A DNA stretch of 46,010 nt from Alcanivorax sp. 1008 (lineage in GTDB: Bacteria; Pseudomonadota; Gammaproteobacteria; Pseudomonadales; Alcanivoracaceae). The notes under the pieces are model-generated. The model made no database searches, was not told where the DNA came from, and was given only the letters and a program-made list of their open reading frames with translations. Each line of letters begins with the position of its first letter. Position 1 is the first letter of the stretch. Shown piece after piece: positions 23,763 to 35,923 of this stretch. The stretch lies in assembly GCF_020667895.1 (NCBI RefSeq), contig NZ_JAFMPS010000016.1, positions 1 through 46,010 on the forward strand, given 5' to 3'. A program made the position numbers and the translations under genes.

Positions 23763-24659
23763 CTACAGGCAGGGGCGTTCCAGTTGATGCTGAAGGCCGC
23801 TGCGCTGATCCAGTAACTGTAAGGTCTGCATGCCACTCTGGTATTGCTGGCCGGTGACAGTCAGCTGGTCACGGTGCGGCTCCGGTAGCCAGCTAGTGCT
23901 GTCCACCGTCGTTTCACAATCAGCACTGGCGGGCATGTTGGCGAGGCTTCGCTGCACAGCCATAAGCCAGCTGTTCATTTCCTGACGGAGTTGCTCGCGG
24001 CGTTGCTGCCATTGCTGTTGCAGGTTTTCCAGCATGGCCTGATTGGCTGCAGACATGGACAGTTGCTGCAGGGTGTCGATGCGTCCGCCGGCGATATACA
24101 GATTGTCTTCGCGGATATCCCGAGCCAGCTCTGCCAACGCCAGTTCCTGCTCCAGAAAACGCGTTAAAGCCGGGTCGCTGGCACCTGACTGCTGCGCTTT
24201 ACGCACCAGAAGACGGGCGCCGGTAGTATCTGAGGAGGCTAGCAGGGCGCGGGCCTCGGTCAGTAGCGCACTACTGGCTGGATTAGCGCCGGAGTCGCTG
24301 CCGCTGATAACTCCGTATTCCCCCAGGTCGCAGCCGGACTCGGTCAGTACTCGGACGGTATAGCGCGCGTCCGCTTGTCGACGTTTGCTGGACCATGTGC
24401 GCCAGCGATCAGCACCGATCTCCAGCCGCACGCGGGCGTCTTCTTCGCCATTGCGGTACCACTGGTGGTAAAGCACCTCACCGCCACCGTTGGCCACTTC
24501 CGTGAAAAACCATAGCCTCTCGGCAGTGCCGCTGCCATCGCCCACAGGCTCACGATCCTGCACGGCATCAGCAAAGCTGGCTCTGGGCAAAGACAGTCGG
24601 CATTCGGCTTGGGCATAGGCTGTACAAAAAAGCAGTACAGTAGTTAATACAATTCGCAT
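23763..24659 (-). CDS. Exported DUF2914 domain protein
   Basis: 298 residues starting with a signal peptide (MRIVLTTVLLFCTAYAQA) at the ATG of 24659, which has GGGGTG about nine bases upstream. Residues about 30-115 form a DUF2914 domain: RLWFFTEVANG, VLYHQWYRNGE and WRTWSSKRRQADARYTVRVL are its signature strands. The rest is alpha-helical, Gln/Leu-rich and probably coiled coil. Two Cys pairs could form disulfides in the periplasm. It is divergent from the PerM-like gene with 65 bases between. The role is unknown. Confidence 0.85.
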   Translation of the reverse strand: MRIVLTTVLLFCTAYAQAECRLSLPRASFADAVQDREPVGDGSGTAERLWFFTEVANGGGEVLYHQWYRNGEEDARVRLEIGADRWRTWSSKRRQADARYTVRVLTESGCDLGEYGVISGSDSGANPASSALLTEARALLASSDTTGARLLVRKAQQSGASDPALTRFLEQELALAELARDIREDNLYIAGGRIDTLQQLSMSAANQAMLENLQQQWQQRREQLRQEMNSWLMAVQRSLANMPASADCETTVDSTSWLPEPHRDQLTVTGQQYQSGMQTLQLLDQRSGLQHQLERPCL

Positions 24660-24724
24660 GATGCACCCCGCAGTAAAGGCCGTATCATAGGCTGCTAAAG
24701 ATATCCGGCAAGCGGGGAGTGTTA

Positions 24725-25759
24725 ATGGAGAAGGAAATTCGTTGGCCAGCACAGTTCGTACTGGCGGCCTTGGTTATCGTTATTGCTGGTATGCGTGCGG
24801 CATCCGATTTGCTGGAGCCGTTCCTGATGGCCATTTTTATTAGCATTGTCTGTGTTCCCGCCATGAATTGGCTGGTATCCAGGCGTGTTCCTGAGTCGGC
24901 AGCCGTGGCCATTGTAATGGTCTGCCTGCTATTGGTGGTATTGGTGTCGATGGCAGTGCTGGGCGCCTCGGTAAATGGCTTTATGCGTCAGCTTCCAACC
25001 TATCAGGCGTCGCTTAATGAGCGGGCCGCGGGGTTGCTCAATGGGTTGGCGGCGCTAGGTGTTGATACCGACTTATCGGCACTACGTGAGCGTTTTGATC
25101 CCGGGGTGGTCATCGGCATGGCGGGCAGGCTGATGGGACAGTTCGGTTCGTTGTTGGGCAATGCGTTGCTGATCTTGTTGGCTGTGGCCTTTATTCTATT
25201 GGAGGCGGCCCGCATGCCCGCCAAGCTGATTGCGGCTACCGCAGATGCCAGTCATGGTCTTGATGCGTTTCACCGTTTTGCCGATGGGGTGAAGCAGTAT
25301 CTGGCGATCAAGTCCATGGTTAGTCTGGCCACGGGGGCTTTGGTAAGCCTCTGGGTTTGGCTGTTGGATGTGGATTACCCGCTGCTGTGGGGGTCGCTGG
25401 CCTTTTTGTTTAATTACATTCCCAACATTGGTTCTTTTATTGCCGCCATCCCTGCGGTGCTGCTGGCCTGGGTGTTGCACGGAGGCCTGGTGGCCAGTGT
25501 GGTTGCCGGCGGCTATGCGGCGATTAATATTGTTATCGGCAACTTTATTGAGCCTCGTCTGATGGGCCGTAGTCTGGGCTTGTCCACACTGGTGGTATTT
25601 ACCTCCTTGATTTTCTGGGGCTGGGTGCTCGGCCCCATGGGGATGGTGCTGTCTGTGCCGCTGACCATGATTCTGCGTATCGGTCTGGATTCTCACGATG
25701 ACACCCGCTGGATTGCCATTTTGCTGGGGCCGGAAGTGGAGAATGCCCCGAAAAGCTGA
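24725..25759 (+). CDS. AI-2E/PerM family membrane permease
   Basis: 344 residues with about eight membrane segments. The family pattern is clear: an N-terminal pair of helices (VLAALVIVIAGMRAASDLLEPFLMA), a soluble cytoplasmic insert (residues about 85-140), the conserved stretch YPLLWGSLAFLFNYIPNIGS, and GNFIEPRLMGRSLGLSTLVV near the end. Members include TqsA (autoinducer-2 exporter) and sodium/proton exchangers, so the substrate cannot be given. The ATG at 24725 has GGGGAG upstream; a GTG at 24719 is in frame. It converges on a zinc-ribbon membrane gene across a GC-rich hairpin. Confidence 0.9.
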   Translation: MEKEIRWPAQFVLAALVIVIAGMRAASDLLEPFLMAIFISIVCVPAMNWLVSRRVPESAAVAIVMVCLLLVVLVSMAVLGASVNGFMRQLPTYQASLNERAAGLLNGLAALGVDTDLSALRERFDPGVVIGMAGRLMGQFGSLLGNALLILLAVAFILLEAARMPAKLIAATADASHGLDAFHRFADGVKQYLAIKSMVSLATGALVSLWVWLLDVDYPLLWGSLAFLFNYIPNIGSFIAAIPAVLLAWVLHGGLVASVVAGGYAAINIVIGNFIEPRLMGRSLGLSTLVVFTSLIFWGWVLGPMGMVLSVPLTMILRIGLDSHDDTRWIAILLGPEVENAPKS

Positions 25760-25770
25760 ATCTGCTGTGT

Positions 25771-25792
25771 GCCGCGGCAGCAGTGCCGCGGC
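25771..25792. terminator. GC-rich hairpin between convergent genes
   Basis: GCCGCGGC (25771-25778) is repeated at 25785-25792; because it is self-complementary the two copies form an 8-base stem with the 6-base loop AGCAGT. It lies in the 38-base gap between two converging genes. No T run follows, so efficiency as an intrinsic terminator is doubtful. Confidence 0.4.
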
Positions 25793-25797
25793 GATGG

Positions 25798-26841
25798 CTA
25801 AGGTTGATTGTTGCAGTCGGTGCCACAGGCATGGCAGAAGCGGTCGAAGGCGCTTTTGCGGGTATTGCAGTGTTGGCAGTGGTCATGCAGGCCTATGCCG
25901 CAGTGCGGGCAGAAATCAATCGCCGTATTCTGCAGGTCGACACCACGCTCGCATCCCGGGCAGACACCTTTGGTGAGTCGGGTCAGGGCCAGATCGTAAC
26001 CCAGCTCACGTCGGCGCTCGATGTCCGGCAAGCTTTCTTTTTGTTTCTGTAGTTCCAGATAGCGGTTCAGGGCGTTTATCGCGCGTCGGCCCACCAGCAC
26101 GGTAATCAGGGCGCCAACCCCATAACGTACATAGCCGCCATAGCTCGGCAGGTAAGGTACCAGTTCGACAAAAAACGCGAAAAGGGCAAACAGAATAAAG
26201 CCCCAGGCGAAAGGCCATGATGGGGTTTTCCTCTTCTTTGCGAAAAGCCAGCCGGCAATAACCAGTAATGGCAGAGTCAGGGCCAAACGGTACAGGAAGA
26301 TGCGTAGTTCCTGAGAGCGCTGCGCCTTGCCAAGAGATTGATAGGCGCGCTGGCGCTCGTCAGCCAGCAGCTGTTGCTGCTCCTCCAGTTGCAGGCGCAG
26401 TTCGAATTGCTGCTGCTCGCCAACCTCCAGGGCCTGCTGCAGCTGCCGCTCGTTGGCTTTCAGCTCATCAAGCATGGCGCTGCGCCGGACCAGCTCCTGG
26501 TCCTGGTCCGCCCGCTGGGTGGCGCTGCGGGTGGCCAGCCAGTTGTTGAAAGTGTCACGGTCCGCCTGAGTTGCCGCCATGGCAGCGGAGTGCTGCAGGC
26601 GAATACGCTGCAAGTTGTCACTGGCGTCTTCGATGGACTGTTCTAATGAGCGAATTGACTTGCTGGTTTGGCGACTCAGGGCCGGGTCCATGAAGTCCTC
26701 GATCTGCAGGGTTTGCTCCACTTTTGGCAAGTCGCCGACCAGCGAACTGCCGAGGCCAGTGAGAAACCAGGCAAACACCACCGCCACCAGCCATAGCCCG
26801 CGGTTAAACCATTTTTCAGACAGGCGCAGCGACTTATTCAT
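25798..26841 (-). CDS. Membrane protein with coiled coil and double zinc-ribbon C-terminus
   Basis: 347 residues. A membrane segment (13-33) is followed by a long Gln/Glu-rich coiled coil (about 58-175), two or three further membrane helices (180-200, 208-230, 236-250), a basic linker and a C-terminal double zinc ribbon with four CxxC pairs (Cys294/297, 311/314, 322/325, 336/339). The coiled coil should lie in the periplasm and the zinc ribbons in the cytoplasm if the odd-numbered topology holds. The ATG at 26841 has GAGG upstream. It starts 10 bases after the cysZ stop and is probably cotranscribed with cysZ. I do not recognise a named family. Confidence 0.8.
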   Translation of the reverse strand: MNKSLRLSEKWFNRGLWLVAVVFAWFLTGLGSSLVGDLPKVEQTLQIEDFMDPALSRQTSKSIRSLEQSIEDASDNLQRIRLQHSAAMAATQADRDTFNNWLATRSATQRADQDQELVRRSAMLDELKANERQLQQALEVGEQQQFELRLQLEEQQQLLADERQRAYQSLGKAQRSQELRIFLYRLALTLPLLVIAGWLFAKKRKTPSWPFAWGFILFALFAFFVELVPYLPSYGGYVRYGVGALITVLVGRRAINALNRYLELQKQKESLPDIERRRELGYDLALTRLTKGVCPGCERGVDLQNTAIDFCPHCGIGLHDHCQHCNTRKSAFDRFCHACGTDCNNQP

Positions 26842-26851
26842 GGCTTCATCC

Positions 26852-27616
26852 TCATAATGCTTCCCGGATATGTTGTTTGAGTGATTGGTGCCAGATCATC
26901 ACTCCTGCTATTACGGCCACCGGCATGACCACCAGATTAACCAGTGGCACCATGGTGACGCCCAGTACCATGCAGCCGAAAGCCAACACCAGCAGAGGCC
27001 TACGCCCGGCGGCGGCCTTCATGCTGCGAAACGGCACCTGACGAGTATCAGCGCCATAATCAATGTACTGCATGCCCAGCAGCCAGCCGGACCACATAAA
27101 CCAGACCACTGGGGCGGCCAGATTAACTACCGGAATAAGCCAGATAATCAGGACTACAATAGCCACAAGCACGGTGCGCCAAAGCCAGTCCCACGTTTTA
27201 ACCAGTTCGCGGCGGAAGGTGCGCAGGATCATGGCAGGGATGGTTTCCTCTGCCAGCGGCGTACCGCTGACCCGGCGATCCACCTGTTCCGCAAGCAGGC
27301 CCATAAAAGGGGCCGCGATTAGCTGTACGGCGATGGTAAAGGTGCTGGCAAACAGCATCAGCAGGCCCAGCCATGCCAGTGCCTGCAGCAGCCAAAGCCC
27401 GGCGCTAATGGCGCTATTTAAAAAGGCGAGGCTGCCGTCAAGCTGCCAGCCAACGCCGAGTGCTGCGATCCAGCCGCCAAGAGCGCTGCCGGCCAGCCAG
27501 TAGAGCACGCCAAACAGCAGGATATTGAAGGCCAGTGGCAGGATTACCCAGCGACGCATGCCGGGTTCCCGGGCAAGGCGCAGGGCGCTCAAAAAATAGC
27601 CAATTGCATCAAACAC
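26852..27616 (-). CDS. cysZ: Sulfate transporter CysZ
   Basis: 254 residues from the GTG at 27616, which has AAGGAG six bases upstream and opens at VFDAIGYFLSALRL, the normal N-terminus; the open frame to 27709 adds a charged stretch without homology. CysZ is an inner-membrane sulfate channel for cysteine synthesis. Hallmarks: an N-terminal amphipathic region, REPGMRRWVILPLAFNI, a helix at LFASTFTIAVQLIAAPFMGLLAEQV, and the RRPLLVLAFGCMVLGVTMVPLVN end. It is divergent from smc, the usual gammaproteobacterial order. Confidence 0.92.
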   Translation of the reverse strand: MFDAIGYFLSALRLAREPGMRRWVILPLAFNILLFGVLYWLAGSALGGWIAALGVGWQLDGSLAFLNSAISAGLWLLQALAWLGLLMLFASTFTIAVQLIAAPFMGLLAEQVDRRVSGTPLAEETIPAMILRTFRRELVKTWDWLWRTVLVAIVVLIIWLIPVVNLAAPVVWFMWSGWLLGMQYIDYGADTRQVPFRSMKAAAGRRPLLVLAFGCMVLGVTMVPLVNLVVMPVAVIAGVMIWHQSLKQHIREAL

Positions 27617-27814
27617 TTGGGTCTCCTTTAGCGGAACAGGGGCGGCGGAGCATTTGTCTGTCGGGAATGGTCGCAGATTCCTACTGGCGGCGGCCAATTT
27701 TCTATACACTAGCCGCTTTCACGGTGTCGCCCGGCAAATCCGGGCCACCGGATTCCTTCAACTGGATGACAGGACGCCGCCGGATGTGGCGTTCATGGGC
27801 AGGTTACGCACGCC

Positions 27815-30800
27815 ATGCGATTGAAAAGTATCAAGCTCGCCGGTTTCAAGTCTTTCGTTGACCCGACCACGGCCACGTTCCCGGATAACCTGACCGCGGT
27901 GGTCGGGCCGAATGGCTGTGGTAAGTCAAACATCATTGACGCTGTACGCTGGGTAATGGGGGAGTCGTCTGCCAAGCATCTGCGTGGCGAGTCGATGACA
28001 GACGTTATCTTCAATGGCTCCAATGCCCGCAAGCCGGTGTCCCAGGCTTCTATCGAGCTGGTGTTCGACAATGCTGATGGCACCCTGGGTGGCGAATACG
28101 CTCGCTTCTCGGAAATATCGGTGCGCCGTCAGGTTAGTCGTGATGGCCAGTCGCATTACTTCCTTAACGGTACCAAGTGTCGCCGTAAAGATATCACCGA
28201 TATCTTCCTTGGTACCGGTCTTGGGCCGCGCAGCTACGCCATTATTGAGCAGGGCATGATCTCGCGCCTGATCGAAGCCAAGCCAGAAGAGCTGCGTATC
28301 TATATTGAAGAGGCGGCCGGCATCTCCCGTTACAAAGAGCGTCGCCGGGAAACCGAAAACCGTATGCGCCGCACCCGGGAGAACCTGGAGCGGCTGGCTG
28401 ATATTCGTGAAGAGCTGGAGCGTCAGATTGAGCGTTTGTCTCGGCAGGCTGCGGCGGCGGAAAAATACAAACAGTTCAAGCAGGAAGAGAGGCAGAAGGG
28501 CGCCGAGATGAGAGCCCTGCGCTGGCGCAACCTGAATACTCAGGTGGAGCAGGTTGAGTATGTGATGCGCGAGCTGGAAGTGGCGGTGGAGGCAAAGATC
28601 GCCGAGCAGCGTCATGTAGATGCGGAGCTTGAGCGTCTGCGCGATGGCCACACCGAAGTGCAGGATCGTTTTAATACGGTCCAGCAGCAATATTACGGCC
28701 TTGGTGCAGAAGTCGCCCGGCTTGAGCAGACTATTCAGTTCCAGCGTGAGCGTAAGCATCAGTTGTATGAAGAGCTCAAGCAGATCGAAGCCAACTGGGC
28801 GGATGCCAACACTCATTTACATGCGGATAGTGAAAAGATTGCCGAGCTTGATGAGCGGCTGGCGGAAATCGAACCACAGCTGGAAATGCTGCGCGAGCAG
28901 GAGCTCAGCTCTTCGGAGATGCTCGCTGAAGCAGAAGAGACAATGCAGCAATGGCAGCAGGAGTGGGAAAACTTTAACCACGGCGCCAACGAGTCCCGTC
29001 GCCATGCGGAAGTAGAACAGTCACGCATCAAGCATCTGGAAACATCCATTGAGCGTTTAAGCGATCGAATTGATCGACTGGGCAAAGAGCAGAGCGGTCT
29101 GGATGCGGAGCCGCTGGCGGCAGAGATGCGCCGCTTTGAAGAGCAGGTTGAGCAGCTTCGTCAGCAATTGGAAGACGGCGAGCAACGTAGCGAGTCGGTA
29201 CAGGAAGAAATCAATACGCTGCGTCGCGACAATGGCGAGCGAGGCCGGGCGCTGGAAGAAAAGCGCGAGCAGATGCAAAAGCTGCGCAGCCGCCATGCCT
29301 CCTTGGAAGCATTGCAGAAGGCCGCCATGGGCGACGACGGCGCGGTATCTGAGTGGCTATCCCGCCATGGACTGGAAGACAGGCCGCGACTGGCAGATCG
29401 TTTGCAGGTTCAAAGCGGCTGGGAAAAGGCAGTCGAAGTGGTTTTGGGTGACGTGCTGCATGGCCTGTGCATTGATGGTACGGGGAAAGTAGAAGAATGG
29501 CTGGCGGACTTGCAGCATGGCCGTGTTTGTTTGATGACCGAAGCGGTGTCATTGCAGTTGGGCGCTAAGGGCAAGCCATTGGCTTCTCTTGTTAGCGGTC
29601 ATGTGCCAGCGCTACTGCAAGATGTTTATGTCACCGATACTCTGGTAGAAGCGTTGGCCCTACGTGGCCAGCTTAGTGCTCGTGAGTCGGTGGTAACCCG
29701 TGATGGCATCTGGTTAGGCTCGGACTGGTTGCGGGTGGCCCGCGAGCAGGATCAGGAAGCTGGCTTGTTGGAGCGCCGTCGCGAGCTGGAACAGCTGGGT
29801 GTGCAAATTGAAGAGCTGGAAGACCAGATTCTGGAGCTGCGTGAGCAGCTGGAAGAAGGGCGGGAGAAAATTCAGCTGCTTGAGGAGGAGCGTGAAGAAG
29901 CGCAGCGGCAGAGCAGTCGTGTGGGTCGCGAGCTGGGTGAAATTAATGCTCAGGTCAGTGCCCGTCAGGTACGTCTTGAGCAGATCACCATGCGTCGTGA
30001 GAGGTTAAGCAGCGAGCTTAACGAGGCGACGACCCAGCGCAGTAGTGAGCAGGAGCACCTTAAAGAGGCTCGGGCGATTCTTTCGGAGGCGGTGGAGGCC
30101 ATGGCTACCGATACGGAGGCCCGTGAGGCATTACTGTCGCGTCGTGATGCGGCTCGCTCCAAGCTGGATGAGATTCGTCAGCGTGCCCGGCATGATCGCG
30201 ATACGGTGCATCAGCTGGCCATGGAGGTGCAGGGTGCGCGCACTCAAGCGGATTCACTGCGCGCTGGCCTTTCCAGATTGCAAACACAGACAGAGCAGCT
30301 CACTGAGCGAAAGACCATTATCGAGGCGCAGCTTAGCGAGGGAGATGATCCCGCGCGCGAGTTGGCCATGCAGTTGGAGGAACAACTGGCGGCACGTCTG
30401 GAAGCGGAGCAGTCCATGCAGACCGTGCGCCGAGAGCTGGAAACCATCGATCATGAAGTGCGTGGTCTGGATGGTCGTCGTCAGCAATATGAGCGTGAGG
30501 CCGCAGAGGTTCGCAGCAAGCTGGATCAGAAGCGCATGCAGTGGCAGGAAATCAAAGTGCGCCGCAGTACTGTGCAGGAGCAACTTGTCGAGCAACAATT
30601 TGATCTGGATACGGTGCTGGCTAACTTGCCGGAAGATGCTCAGGAGCAGCAGTGGTCTGATGAGCTGGAGCAGATTGGTCAGCGTATCTCCAGGCTTGGT
30701 CAAATTAATCTGGCGGCCATCGATGAATATCGCCAGCAATCGGAAAGAAAGGAATATCTGGATAGCCAGAACGATGATCTTGAAGATGCAATGAAGACGC

Positions 30801-31309
30801 TGGAGAACGCGATTCGCAAAATCGATCGTGAAACCCGCACGCGCTTCAAAGAGTATTTCGATCGTATTAACCACGGTTTGCAGGAGCTGTTTCCGAAAGT
30901 ATTCGGCGGGGGGCATGCCTATCTGGAGCTAACCGGCGAAGATCTACTGGATACCGGTGTGGCGATCATGGCGCGGCCGCCTGGTAAGCGTAATAGCACC
31001 ATCCACTTGCTATCTGGTGGTGAGAAGGCGCTGACAGCTTTGTCATTGGTGTTCTCAATTTTCCGTCTTAATCCGGCACCGTTCTGTATGCTTGATGAGG
31101 TGGATGCGCCGCTGGATGATGCCAACGTGGGTCGTTTCTGTAACCTGGTTCGGGAAATGTCGCCGGTGGTGCAGTTTATCTTTATCACCCACAACAAGAT
31201 CGCCATGGAAATGGCTGACACTTTAATGGGTGTCACCATGCATGAGCCGGGTGCATCGCGTCTGGTGGCGGTGGATGTGGATGTGGCGGCGGAAATGGCT
31301 AGCGCCTGA
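27815..31309 (+). CDS. smc: Chromosome segregation protein SMC
   Basis: 1164 residues, full-length structural-maintenance-of-chromosomes ATPase that loops DNA with ScpA/ScpB partners. The Walker A is GPNGCGKS (31-38), the C-terminal ABC signature is LLSGGEKALTALSLVF and Walker B is PFCMLDEVDAPLDDANV. Two long coiled-coil arms (about 170-500 and 650-1000) flank a hinge near 515-650 (SEWLSRHGLEDRPRLADRL region). It starts at ATG 27815. scpA/scpB are not in the window. It begins the plus-strand run smc-zipA-ligA. Confidence 0.97.
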   Translation: MRLKSIKLAGFKSFVDPTTATFPDNLTAVVGPNGCGKSNIIDAVRWVMGESSAKHLRGESMTDVIFNGSNARKPVSQASIELVFDNADGTLGGEYARFSEISVRRQVSRDGQSHYFLNGTKCRRKDITDIFLGTGLGPRSYAIIEQGMISRLIEAKPEELRIYIEEAAGISRYKERRRETENRMRRTRENLERLADIREELERQIERLSRQAAAAEKYKQFKQEERQKGAEMRALRWRNLNTQVEQVEYVMRELEVAVEAKIAEQRHVDAELERLRDGHTEVQDRFNTVQQQYYGLGAEVARLEQTIQFQRERKHQLYEELKQIEANWADANTHLHADSEKIAELDERLAEIEPQLEMLREQELSSSEMLAEAEETMQQWQQEWENFNHGANESRRHAEVEQSRIKHLETSIERLSDRIDRLGKEQSGLDAEPLAAEMRRFEEQVEQLRQQLEDGEQRSESVQEEINTLRRDNGERGRALEEKREQMQKLRSRHASLEALQKAAMGDDGAVSEWLSRHGLEDRPRLADRLQVQSGWEKAVEVVLGDVLHGLCIDGTGKVEEWLADLQHGRVCLMTEAVSLQLGAKGKPLASLVSGHVPALLQDVYVTDTLVEALALRGQLSARESVVTRDGIWLGSDWLRVAREQDQEAGLLERRRELEQLGVQIEELEDQILELREQLEEGREKIQLLEEEREEAQRQSSRVGRELGEINAQVSARQVRLEQITMRRERLSSELNEATTQRSSEQEHLKEARAILSEAVEAMATDTEAREALLSRRDAARSKLDEIRQRARHDRDTVHQLAMEVQGARTQADSLRAGLSRLQTQTEQLTERKTIIEAQLSEGDDPARELAMQLEEQLAARLEAEQSMQTVRRELETIDHEVRGLDGRRQQYEREAAEVRSKLDQKRMQWQEIKVRRSTVQEQLVEQQFDLDTVLANLPEDAQEQQWSDELEQIGQRISRLGQINLAAIDEYRQQSERKEYLDSQNDDLEDAMKTLENAIRKIDRETRTRFKEYFDRINHGLQELFPKVFGGGHAYLELTGEDLLDTGVAIMARPPGKRNSTIHLLSGGEKALTALSLVFSIFRLNPAPFCMLDEVDAPLDDANVGRFCNLVREMSPVVQFIFITHNKIAMEMADTLMGVTMHEPGASRLVAVDVDVAAEMASA

Positions 31310-31360
31310 CCGCCTTGTTAACAGCTTTAATCGGCTAACGGAATCTGAGAGGGACAGGAC

Positions 31361-34858
<3,498 letters not shown>

Positions 34859-34859
34859 A

Positions 34860-35288
34860 GTGGATACCGAATCGATTGTCTACGGTTGCATCAAACATCT
34901 ACCATTTGGCTCACTGGCTGAGCGCAGGGCCAGTTGCTCGCACAATCGCCAGGCGGTAATGCAGTTGCCTCAGGCCGATGCCTGGCCGTTTCTGTGTCGC
35001 GAAATGTTCTCTGTGCCCGGTGATGATTTGATGGGCGGTACTTACCATACTCAAGTGATCCACTTCGGTATGTCTTATCGGGCGGTTGAGTATGAGTGGG
35101 AACACTGGATTAACAAGTTTGAAGCCTTGCTGCGTAATATGTACTGGGTAAATGCTACGGTTCATCTGGAAACGGAGCTGGCCGGTAATCACACCTTCGT
35201 CTGGGATAGTGCTGACATGTGTCATCGGCCCAGCGATGAGCCGTTGCGCGTTCGATGCGAGTGGGCCCGTGAGGGTCACTTGGCGTGA
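34860..35288 (+). CDS. Conserved-looking hypothetical protein
   Basis: 142 residues from a GTG at 34860, which has GGAG five bases upstream. The sequence is of mixed alpha/beta character with conserved-looking aromatic and His/Trp positions (TQVIHFGMSYRAVEYEWEHWINKFEALL, WDSADMC) and no signal or membrane segment. The stop overlaps the GTG of the following YheU gene (GTGA). It forms a block with ligA, the lipoprotein and yheU. Function unknown; I do not recognise the family. Confidence 0.75.
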   Translation: MDTESIVYGCIKHLPFGSLAERRASCSHNRQAVMQLPQADAWPFLCREMFSVPGDDLMGGTYHTQVIHFGMSYRAVEYEWEHWINKFEALLRNMYWVNATVHLETELAGNHTFVWDSADMCHRPSDEPLRVRCEWAREGHLA

Positions 35289-35509
35289 TCGTTCCCTGGC
35301 AGGATATTCCCGCTGAATCTTTGCAGAATCTTATCGAGGAATTCGTCAGCCGTGATGGCACGGATTATGGCGAGCGTGAGATCCCCCTGACCACACGGGT
35401 AGATCAGGTGCGCGAGCAGCTGCGCCGTGGCAAGGTTGTGATCTGGTTTGACGAGGCTACCGAGACCATCTCGCTGTTTGATGCGGAGCGGATCCCGGAA
35501 GTCGATTGA
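35285..35509 (+). CDS. yheU: YheU family protein (UPF0270)
   Basis: 74 residues from a GTG that overlaps the previous stop by four bases. The N-terminal IVPWQDIPAESLQNLIEEFVSRDGTDYGE is diagnostic of the YheU/UPF0270 family, small proteins of unknown function. It is the last gene of the smc-to-yheU run and converges on the MAPEG gene with a nine-base gap. Confidence 0.9.
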   Translation: MIVPWQDIPAESLQNLIEEFVSRDGTDYGEREIPLTTRVDQVREQLRRGKVVIWFDEATETISLFDAERIPEVD

Positions 35510-35518
35510 GGAACCGCA

Positions 35519-35923
35519 CTACATCACTTTGACTAGCAGATGGACGGCCACCGAAAGCATTATCCCCCAGCTGATCACGATGCCGAGTTGACGCAGTACA
35601 TTAACTTTCTTCGGTTGCGACATGCCAAGCGCGTGAGCCAGTCGTGCAAGCAGGAACAGGCCGCCGTACAGGTGCATGGCCATATTGGAAGCGCCGAGCA
35701 TTTCCAGTAGAGCCATGCCGAGCAGTACCAGCGGCACATACTCCGTTGCATTGCCGTGGCAGCGCATTGCTCCTGCCAGGTCTTTGTTGCCACCATCACC
35801 CAGGGAAATCTTTGCTTTCAGGCGCCAGCGCACCACATTGGCAGCCAGAGCTAGCATCAGTAGCAGAAACAGGGCGGTATAAAGCGCGGTGATATCCGGC
35901 AGGCTGACCAAATTCAGATTCAT
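35519..35923 (-). CDS. MAPEG family membrane protein
   Basis: 134 residues with four membrane helices. The MAPEG core AMRCHGNATEYVPLVLLGMALLEMLG (arginine, Asn and Glu conserved, with GNxxEY) is clear. Members of the superfamily are glutathione-dependent enzymes or binders of small lipophilic molecules at the membrane, but many bacterial members have no known substrate. The start overlaps the stop of mnmC by four bases. Confidence 0.9.
   Translation of the reverse strand: MNLNLVSLPDITALYTALFLLLMLALAANVVRWRLKAKISLGDGGNKDLAGAMRCHGNATEYVPLVLLGMALLEMLGASNMAMHLYGGLFLLARLAHALGMSQPKKVNVLRQLGIVISWGIMLSVAVHLLVKVM

Noticed and set aside
27926..28816. Antisense open frame of 296 codons in smc
   Set aside because: Shadow of the SMC coiled-coil gene; Leu-rich repetitive translation with no domain.
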